Source of the DNA: DASQPR01 sp035263025
GTDB lineage: Bacteria; Actinomycetota; Actinomycetes; Mycobacteriales; Micromonosporaceae
DNA: 9,875 nucleotides
Assembly: GCA_035263025.1 (NCBI GenBank)
Contig: DATFRR010000079.1
Span: 1 to 9,875, forward strand
Reading direction: 5' to 3'
Made by a program: the position numbers and the translations under genes. This document shows, one piece after another, positions 5,623 through 9,875 of the stretch. The notes below the pieces were generated by a model. The model was given only the letters and a program-made list of their open reading frames with translations, made no database searches and had not been told where the DNA came from. The first letter of the stretch is position 1, and each line of letters starts with the position of its first letter.

Positions 5623-6744
5623 GTGACTGACGTCGACTACGCCGAACAGCTCAAGGGGCTCGATGCCGTCCTCCGGAACGTGGAGGCCGTGCTCGATCTG
5701 CCGCGCATGCGCGAGGAAAAGGCGGAGCTGGAGTCGGCCGCGTCCGAGCCGAGCCTCTGGGACGATCCGGCGCACGCTCAACAGGTCACGTCGAAGCTGT
5801 CCTACGCAACCGCTGAGATCACGAAGGTCGAGCGCCTGCGCGGGCGATTGGACGACGCTGCCGTACTGCTTGATCTGGCGCAGAGCGAGGGCGACCCGTC
5901 CGCGATGGAAGAGGTCGGCGCGGAGATTGGCGTGCTGCGCCAGTCGATCGAGGAGCTAGAGATCCGGACCTTGCTGTCCGGCGAGTACGACGCCCGCGAG
6001 GCACTGGTCACGATCCGCTCCGGTGCCGGCGGTGTGGACGCCGCGGACTTCGCCGAGATGCTGCTGCGGATGTACCTGCGGTGGGCGGAACGGCACGGAT
6101 ATCCGACCGAGGTCTACGACACGTCGTACGCGGAAGAAGCGGGCATCAAATCCGCCACGTTCGTGGTGAAGGCGCCGTACGCCTACGGCACGCTGTCCGT
6201 CGAACAGGGTACGCATCGCCTTGTCCGGATCAGCCCGTTCGACAATCAGGGTCGTCGCCAGACAAGTTTCGCCGCTGTAGAAGTAGTGCCGGTCGTCGAG
6301 CAGACCGACGCGATCGAGATCCCGGAGGACGAGATCCGCGTCGACGTCTACCGGTCGTCGGGCCCGGGTGGCCAGGGCGTGAACACGACCGACTCGGCCG
6401 TGCGCCTCACGCACATCCCGACCGGCATCGTGGTGTCGTGCCAGAACGAGCGGTCACAGATCCAGAACAAGGCAACCGCGATGGCGGTGCTGCAAGCCAA
6501 GCTGCTTGCTCTGAAGAAGGCCGAGGAAGCGGCGAAGATGGACGCGCTGCGCGGTGACGTGGCCGGCTCGTGGGGCGATCAGATGCGGTCGTACGTGCTG
6601 CATCCCTACCAGATGGTCAAGGATCTGCGCACCGAACATGAGGTCGGCAACCCCTCCGCGGTATTCGATGGCGACCTCGACGGATTCATCGAGGCAGGTA
6701 TCCGTTGGCGTAAGCGTCGAGAAATGAATGCCAACGCCGGGTGA
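5623..6744 (+). CDS. prfB: Peptide chain release factor 2
   Basis: RF2 recognises UGA and UAA stop codons in the ribosomal A site and triggers release of the finished protein. From the GTG at 5623 the protein has 373 residues, the normal length. The N-terminal helical domain (about 1–120) includes EPSLWDDPAHAQ. The stop-codon-reading tripeptide is SPF at 204–206, which identifies RF2 rather than RF1. The catalytic GGQ is at 249–251 in SSGPGGQGVNTTDSAVRLTH, and the tail has YVLHPYQMVKDLRT. Frames upstream as far as a TTG at 5614 exist, but the start VTDVDYAEQL matches actinobacterial RF2 starts. There is no in-frame UGA and no CUU-UGA frameshift site as in E. coli, so the protein is read straight through. 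It probably has its own promoter, directly upstream. Confidence 0.97.
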   Translation: MTDVDYAEQLKGLDAVLRNVEAVLDLPRMREEKAELESAASEPSLWDDPAHAQQVTSKLSYATAEITKVERLRGRLDDAAVLLDLAQSEGDPSAMEEVGAEIGVLRQSIEELEIRTLLSGEYDAREALVTIRSGAGGVDAADFAEMLLRMYLRWAERHGYPTEVYDTSYAEEAGIKSATFVVKAPYAYGTLSVEQGTHRLVRISPFDNQGRRQTSFAAVEVVPVVEQTDAIEIPEDEIRVDVYRSSGPGGQGVNTTDSAVRLTHIPTGIVVSCQNERSQIQNKATAMAVLQAKLLALKKAEEAAKMDALRGDVAGSWGDQMRSYVLHPYQMVKDLRTEHEVGNPSAVFDGDLDGFIEAGIRWRKRREMNANAG

Positions 6745-6755
6745 CCCAGGTCACA
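6740..6755. promoter_or_regulatory. CRP/FNR-type binding site at the end of prfB, upstream of ftsE
   Basis: The sequence GGTGA-CCCAGG-TCACA matches the CRP-family consensus TGTGA-N6-TCACA at 9 of 10 conserved positions. It contains a perfect inverted repeat, GTGACC-CA-GGTCAC (6741–6754). It spans the prfB stop codon (6742–6744) and lies about 110 bp upstream of the predicted ftsE transcription start. Actinobacterial CRP/GlxR-type regulators use this consensus. Binding is inferred, not shown. Confidence 0.5.
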
Positions 6756-6831
6756 CCTAGTTCGCGGTAATTGGTTCCCGTTTGTCCGTAATTTTGCGCC
6801 CTAATGTTCCGAATCGGCATGAGCCGCCGAC

Positions 6832-6859
6832 TTGGCTGAACGGTTGCACCGCGTAAACT
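6832..6859 (+). promoter_or_regulatory. Predicted ftsE promoter giving a leaderless mRNA
   Basis: TTGGCT (6832–6837) and TAAACT (6854–6859) are separated by 16 nt and fit a housekeeping sigma-factor promoter. The start of transcription would fall at about 6866–6867, exactly at the GTG start of ftsE. No ribosome binding site lies before the GTG. The remaining gap back to prfB is relatively AT-rich (6767–6806). Confidence 0.55.
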
Positions 6860-6866
6860 CCCTCGC

Positions 6867-7547
6867 GTGATTCAGCTCGAGAGCGTCACGAAGACGTACC
6901 CAAAGGCCGCCCGTCCCTCCCTCGACAACGTGTCGGTCGCGATCGACAAGGGTGACTTCGTCTTCTTCATCGGCCCGTCCGGATCCGGCAAGTCCACGAT
7001 CGTGAAGCTGCTGCTGCACGAGGTGGCAGCGACCAAGGGCCGGGTGATCGTCAACGACAAGGACGTCTCGACGCTGCGTTCCTGGCGCATCCCGCACTTC
7101 CGTCGCACGATCGGTTGCGTCTTCCAGGACTTCCGCCTGCTTCCGACGCGGACGGCCTACGAGAACGTGGCGTTCGCGCTGGAGGTCATCGGCAAGACGC
7201 AGGCGGTCGCCCGCCGCGTGGTGCCGGAGGTGCTCGAGCTCGTCGGCCTCGGCGGCAAGGAGCACCGCTACCCCCATGAGCTGTCCGGTGGCGAGCAGCA
7301 GCGCGTCGCCGTCGCGCGGGCGTTTGTCAATCGACCGCTGATCCTGCTCGCCGACGAGCCGACCGGAAACCTCGACCCGGACACCTCGATCGAGATCATG
7401 CGGCTGCTGGATCGCATCAACCGCACTGGTACGACGATCGTGATGGTCACGCACGACTCCAACATCGTGAACCAGATGCGACGTCGCGTCGTCGAGATCG
7501 AGGGCGGAAAGATCGTCCGGGACCAGCCCCGCGGCGTATACGGCTAA
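6867..7547 (+). CDS. ftsE: Cell division ATP-binding protein FtsE
   Basis: FtsE is the cytoplasmic ATPase of the FtsEX complex, which in actinobacteria uses ATP hydrolysis to activate a cell-wall hydrolase (RipC-type) during division. The 226-residue protein has the whole ABC set: Walker A GPSGSGKST (36–44), Q-loop Q87 in VFQDFRLL, signature LSGGEQQ (139–145), Walker B LILLADE (158–164) with catalytic E164, D-loop GNLD (167–170) and switch H196 in VTHDS. The start is GTG at 6867, giving MIQLESVTKTYP, the usual FtsE opening. ftsX follows after 56 nt on the same strand. Length and motifs show an intact gene. Confidence 0.97.
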   Translation: MIQLESVTKTYPKAARPSLDNVSVAIDKGDFVFFIGPSGSGKSTIVKLLLHEVAATKGRVIVNDKDVSTLRSWRIPHFRRTIGCVFQDFRLLPTRTAYENVAFALEVIGKTQAVARRVVPEVLELVGLGGKEHRYPHELSGGEQQRVAVARAFVNRPLILLADEPTGNLDPDTSIEIMRLLDRINRTGTTIVMVTHDSNIVNQMRRRVVEIEGGKIVRDQPRGVYG

Positions 7548-7603
7548 ATCCTCCCCTCGAATCCGAAGCCGTCGCAGCACGCTGAAAGGAACCCGAGACC
7601 GCC

Positions 7604-8479
7604 ATGCGCGCGAAGTACGTCCTCTCCGAGGTGATGGTCGGACTGTGGCGGAACGTCACAATGACTGTCGCAATGATCATCACGATGGCGGTCTCGCTCA
7701 CCATGCTTGGTGCCAGCGTCGTGATGTACCACCAGGTCGGCCTGATGAAGAAGGCGTTCCTGTCGAACGTACAGGTCTCGATCTTCTTGAAGACCACCGT
7801 GACGCCGGACCAGACCCAACTGCTCAGCACGAAGATCAAGGGTGACTCGCGCATCGCGAGCGTCACGTTCCTCGATGAGACCGCGTCGTATAACCAGTTC
7901 AAGCTGCAGATGTCCGGCGACCCCCAGCTGCTGCAGTCGATCACCCCGGACCAGGTGCCACAGTCGTTCCGGATCAAGCTCAAGGATCCGAGCGAGGTGC
8001 CGCAGATCAAGGCTGGCTACAACGGGTTGCCAGGTGTGGACCAGGTGATCGACCAAGGATCCGTGCTCAAGCGCGTGTTCGCGGTGCTCGGCGCGTTGCA
8101 AGGGCTCGCGCTCACGCTGGCCATCGCCCAGGGCATAGCCGCGCTGTTGCTGGTCGCGAACACGATCCAGGTCGCCGCGTATAGCAAGCGACGAGAAGTC
8201 GCGGTAATGAAGTTGGTGGGTGCGTCGAACTGGTTCATCCAGTCGCCGTTTGTGCTCGAGGCGATGTTCGCTGGCGTGATCGGAGCGCTGATCGCCTACG
8301 GCGGGCTCGTCTCCGCGAAGTTCTTCCTCATAGACGGCTCGTTGAAGGCGCTTCAATCGCTGCTCGGACCGGTCCACTGGAGCACGATCAACTTGATGTT
8401 GCCGCTGCTGCTGGTGGTCGCGGCGCTGGTCTCCGGCGTCACCGGCTGGTTCACGCTGCGGTTCTACATCAAGAAGTAG
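7604..8479 (+). CDS. ftsX: Cell division permease-like protein FtsX
   Basis: FtsX is the membrane partner of FtsE; its extracellular loop passes the ATPase signal to a peptidoglycan hydrolase. The 291-residue protein has the FtsX layout: a short cytoplasmic start, TM1 at about 20–42, a large extracellular domain (about 43–157) and three more membrane segments near 158–190, 217–240 and 262–286. The conserved cytoplasmic segment between TM2 and TM3 reads RREVAVMKLVGASNWFI (196–212), a hallmark of the family that contacts FtsE. A purine-rich GAAAGGA (7584–7590) lies 13 nt before the ATG, rather far for a ribosome site. The gene lies just downstream of ftsE and ends 22 nt before a strong hairpin, so ftsE–ftsX form one transcription unit. 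Confidence 0.97.
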   Translation: MRAKYVLSEVMVGLWRNVTMTVAMIITMAVSLTMLGASVVMYHQVGLMKKAFLSNVQVSIFLKTTVTPDQTQLLSTKIKGDSRIASVTFLDETASYNQFKLQMSGDPQLLQSITPDQVPQSFRIKLKDPSEVPQIKAGYNGLPGVDQVIDQGSVLKRVFAVLGALQGLALTLAIAQGIAALLLVANTIQVAAYSKRREVAVMKLVGASNWFIQSPFVLEAMFAGVIGALIAYGGLVSAKFFLIDGSLKALQSLLGPVHWSTINLMLPLLLVVAALVSGVTGWFTLRFYIKK

Positions 8480-8501
8480 GTCCCACAAGATCGTCGCAAC
8501 G

Positions 8502-8549
8502 TCACGGAGGGCGCCGCTTAACCCGTACGGGTAGCGGCGCCTTCCGTGA
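8502..8549 (+). terminator. Strong hairpin ending the ftsEX unit
   Basis: A 17-bp stem is formed by 8502–8518 and 8533–8549, perfect apart from one G·U pair. Its 14-nt loop contains a second perfect 12-bp palindrome, ACCCGTACGGGT (8521–8532), so the whole can fold into one long rod or a cruciform. It lies 22 nt after the ftsX stop. There is no long U-tract behind it, as is common for actinomycete terminators. Confidence 0.75.
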
Positions 8550-8690
8550 TTCTGCGTGGTCTCGCCGCCGCGCGGGCTAGCCGTGGCTAACCGACGCGAC
8601 GGGTCACGTTCGTGCTGGATACCATTGCGGGCGCACTCATCGGCGTCGAGACGCACGTGGTGACCGTGCGATGTCGGGAGGTGATCATCG
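8550..8690 (+). other. Leader region of smpB
   Basis: The 141 nt between the ftsX terminator and smpB should hold the smpB promoter. TACCAT at 8620–8625 is a plausible -10, but I see no good -35 at the right distance. GGGAGG (8676–8681) ends nine bases before the GTG start and is a clear ribosome binding site that fixes that start. GGCTAGCC (8575–8582) is a small palindrome of unknown meaning. Confidence 0.45.
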
Positions 8691-9179
8691 GTGCCCAGGG
8701 AAAAGGGCCGCAAGCTCATCGCGTCGAACAAGAAGGCGCGACACGACTACACGATCCTGGAAACGTTCGAGGCCGGCATCGCGCTGACCGGCACCGAGGT
8801 CAAGTCATTGCGAATGGGACGGGCGTCACTTGTCGACGGCTTCGCCCAAGAACGCAACGGCGAGATCATGCTGCACGGCATCCACATCCCGGAATACACG
8901 CAGGGGACGTGGACGAACCATGAGGTTCGGCGTACCCGCAAATTGCTCTTGAAGCGCGCGGAGATTGACAAGGTTCTCCACAAGGTCCGCGAGAGTGGCC
9001 TCACGCTCGTGCCGCTGTCGCTCTATTTCTCGGACGGCTGGGCCAAGGTCGAACTCGGCCTCGCACGCGGCAAGCGGAGCTACGACAAGCGGCAGGACAT
9101 GGCCGAACGGGACGCGAGCCGCGAGATTGCCCGAGAGTTTGGCCGACGCATCAAGGGTGCGTCCGGATCGCGCGGCTAG
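8691..9179 (+). CDS. smpB: SsrA-binding protein SmpB
   Basis: SmpB binds tmRNA and carries it to ribosomes stalled on broken messages, where its tail reads the empty mRNA channel. The 162-residue protein shows the family motifs in order: IASNKKARHDYTI (10–22), GTEVKSLR (34–41), HIPEY then WTNHE (65–78), RKLLL (83–87), VPLSLYF (107–113) and a basic C-terminal tail with ARGKRSYDKRQDMAERDA (125–142). The start is GTG at 8691, backed by GGGAGG nine bases upstream. Its RNA partner ssrA begins 139 nt downstream on the same strand, the classic arrangement. The length is normal. Confidence 0.98.
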   Translation: MPREKGRKLIASNKKARHDYTILETFEAGIALTGTEVKSLRMGRASLVDGFAQERNGEIMLHGIHIPEYTQGTWTNHEVRRTRKLLLKRAEIDKVLHKVRESGLTLVPLSLYFSDGWAKVELGLARGKRSYDKRQDMAERDASREIAREFGRRIKGASGSRG

Positions 9180-9245
9180 CCGGAATACCGCGCGGCGAGC
9201 AGCCGTTGCGCGTGTGGGTTGGACGGCAGGGTCAAACGATCTCGG

Positions 9246-9274
9246 ATGACGCTGTGCCGGCCCACAGGTAGGAT
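9246..9274 (+). promoter_or_regulatory. Predicted ssrA promoter
   Basis: ATGACG (9246–9251) as -35 and TAGGAT (9269–9274) as -10 are exactly 17 nt apart. Transcription would begin near 9281, leaving a precursor leader of about 38 nt to be removed at the mature 5' end (9319), normally by RNase P. This gives ssrA a promoter separate from smpB. Confidence 0.55.
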
Positions 9275-9282
9275 CGGAGATG

Positions 9283-9314
9283 CCGCCCGGCAACGGGCGG
9301 ACTGCGGCAACCGC
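9283..9314 (+). other. Two small hairpins in the pre-tmRNA 5' leader
   Basis: CCGCCCG (9283–9289) pairs with CGGGCGG (9294–9300) around a GCAA tetraloop, a stable GNRA loop. Directly after it, GCGG (9304–9307) and CCGC (9311–9314) can form a 4-bp stem with loop CAA. Both lie between the predicted transcription start and the mature end of tmRNA. Confidence 0.5.
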
Positions 9315-9318
9315 CCTC

Positions 9319-9688
9319 GGGGGTGACAGGTTTCGACTCTGTACGTTGCGGCAGGGGAAGCGAGCCGAGGAAGCCAACGCCGTCTCGTTAATCGACGTTG
9401 GAAACCAATAAGCGCCAAGTTTAATCGCGCTGAGCTGGCTCTCGCCGCCTGAGGCGAGTAGCCACTCCGTCGGTCTGAGCAGGCCTTCGGCCCAGTAACC
9501 GGCGTCATCTAGAAGGCTGGCCAAGCAGACCTCGCCGCGGGGTCTGCACGGCGAGATTAATCGCGGCTGGGCCCGTCTCACCGTCTCGCTCGCGTGAACG
9601 GTGGGGCCGAGTAAGGACATAGCGAGCTGCGCTCGGAGAAGCCCTGACAAGGCGGCGGAGGACCCGGGTTCGATTCCCGGCACCTCCA
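9319..9688 (+). ncRNA. ssrA: Transfer-messenger RNA (tmRNA, 10Sa RNA)
   Basis: tmRNA frees ribosomes stuck on broken mRNA by acting first as alanyl-tRNA and then as a short message. The tRNA-like ends are clear. GGGGGTG (9319–9325) pairs with CACCTCC (9681–9687), and the third pair is G·U, the alanine identity element. The T-arm is CCGGG-TTCGATT-CCCGG (9664–9680) and A9688 is the discriminator base. A CCA end is not encoded (the next bases are CAA) and must be added. A pseudoknot is formed by CGAG/CTCG (9361–9364 / 9384–9387) interleaved with CCAACG/CGTTGG (9374–9379 / 9396–9401), 12 nt before the tag. Another combines GCAGACC/GGTCTGC (9525–9531 / 9541–9547) with TCGCCG/CGGCGA (9532–9537 / 9549–9554). 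Length is about 370 nt, one-piece form. Confidence 0.98.
9414..9452 (+). other. tmRNA proteolysis-tag reading frame
   Basis: Starting at the GCC resume codon (9414–9416) the frame reads AKFNRAELALAA and ends at TGA (9450–9452). With the alanine carried by tmRNA the full tag is A plus these twelve residues. The ALAA end is the signal recognised by ClpXP and related proteases. The stop lies in the loop of a hairpin, CTCGCC (9441–9446) with GGCGAG (9453–9458), as expected for helix 5. The sequence differs from the mycobacterial tag ADSHQRDYALAA, with the same length and ending. Confidence 0.92.
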
Positions 9689-9699
9689 CAAGCGACACA

Positions 9700-9732
9700 C
9701 GAACGGCCCGGGCCACTGGCCTGGGCCGTTCG
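9700..9732. terminator. Bidirectional hairpin terminator between ssrA and the convergent gene
   Basis: A 15-bp stem is formed by CGAACGGCCCGGGCC (9700–9714) and GGCCTGGGCCGTTCG (9718–9732), with one G·U pair and a 3-nt loop (ACT). It starts 12 nt after the tmRNA 3' end and lies 2 nt from the stop codon of the gene coming from the right, so it can end transcription from both sides. There is no clear U-tract. Confidence 0.75.
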
Positions 9733-9734
9733 AC

Positions 9735-9875
9735 CTACTTGGACTCGGCCACGCCCAACGAGTAGGCGCCGCCGAACTTCGGCGCGCTCTTTTCGTAGAA
9801 CACGTCGACGTCGATGATCGTGAAGCCGGCTGCGGTCACCATGTCCACGATCGGCCGCGTCAGGTGACACCCACC
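9735..9875 (-). CDS. C-terminal end of a probable SAM-dependent methyltransferase (partial)
   Basis: The minus-strand frame entering from the right edge encodes 46 residues, beginning GGCHLTRPIVDMVTAAGF and ending with GVAESK before a TAG stop at 9737–9735. GCHLxRPI followed by an AAGF helix, an aromatic-containing strand (DVFY) and a final GxA-type strand is the usual end of class I methyltransferases of the UbiE-like type. The catalytic and SAM-binding parts lie outside the window, so the substrate is unknown. The gene converges on ssrA and is separated from it by the shared hairpin. Confidence 0.65.
   Translation of the reverse strand, partial: GGCHLTRPIVDMVTAAGFTIIDVDVFYEKSAPKFGGAYSLGVAESK

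Noticed and set aside
7544..8731. 395-codon minus-strand frame opposite ftsX
   Set aside because: Antisense of a well-supported membrane protein; its composition (Arg, His, Asp, Gln) is typical of mirror frames.
8826..9716. 296-codon minus-strand open frame containing VEVPGIEPGS
   Set aside because: It runs antisense through smpB and the tmRNA. The VEVPGIEPGS string is the well-known false protein made by reading the T-arm of tRNA-like genes backwards.
9505..9870. 121-codon minus-strand open frame with GAGNRTRV
   Set aside because: Also an antisense reading of the tmRNA 3' end; the real minus-strand gene here is the methyltransferase end in another frame.
1..9875. CRISPR array, insertion sequence, prophage or defence island
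   Set aside because: No regularly spaced repeats, no transposase or integrase motifs, and no nuclease or phage genes were found on either strand.

Overview
The window comes from a high-GC actinomycete. The GC-rich third codon positions, the GTG starts, the actinobacterial forms of RF2, FtsE, FtsX and SmpB, and the order prfB–ftsE–ftsX–smpB–ssrA all fit that group. I cannot name the genus. The tmRNA tag read from the sequence (AKFNRAELALAA) would be a useful identifier for a database search.

The left half (about 1–4676) is a minus-strand carbohydrate-uptake locus. In transcription order it holds a ROK-family regulator (ROK: repressor, ORF, kinase), a sugar-binding lipoprotein, and two membrane permeases of the CUT1 (MalF/MalG-like) class. 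The three transporter genes are tightly packed, with gaps of 4 and 25 nt. No ATPase and no glycoside hydrolase lies inside the window, so the transporter must borrow an ATPase encoded elsewhere (MsiK-like, as in other actinomycetes) or have one beyond the left edge.

The middle (4677–5622) is the boundary between the accessory locus and the core genes. A roughly 300-nt divergent intergenic region is followed by a plus-strand PadR-family regulator and then by a compact prfB promoter region. That region carries an 11-bp direct repeat and a perfect 12-bp palindrome lying over the predicted -10 element.

The right half (5623–9688) is core machinery on the plus strand: prfB (peptide release factor 2), ftsE and ftsX (cell-division ABC complex that activates peptidoglycan hydrolysis), smpB and ssrA (trans-translation). 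prfB, smpB and ssrA all act on ribosomes at the end of translation or when stalled; ftsEX acts at the membrane. Both prfB and ftsE look leaderless, each with a GTG start a few bases from a recognisable -10 hexamer. A near-consensus CRP-type palindrome spans the prfB stop codon upstream of ftsE. A strong hairpin closes the ftsEX unit. ssrA has its own promoter, a structured 5' leader, recognisable pseudoknots and a complete tag frame. A 15-bp hairpin separates it from a convergent gene cut by the right edge, the C-terminus of a probable SAM-dependent methyltransferase.

I found no CRISPR array, insertion sequence, prophage or obvious new defence system. The least explained signals are regulatory: the prfB promoter palindrome and repeats, the CRP-like site upstream of ftsE, and the paired hairpins in the pre-tmRNA leader.
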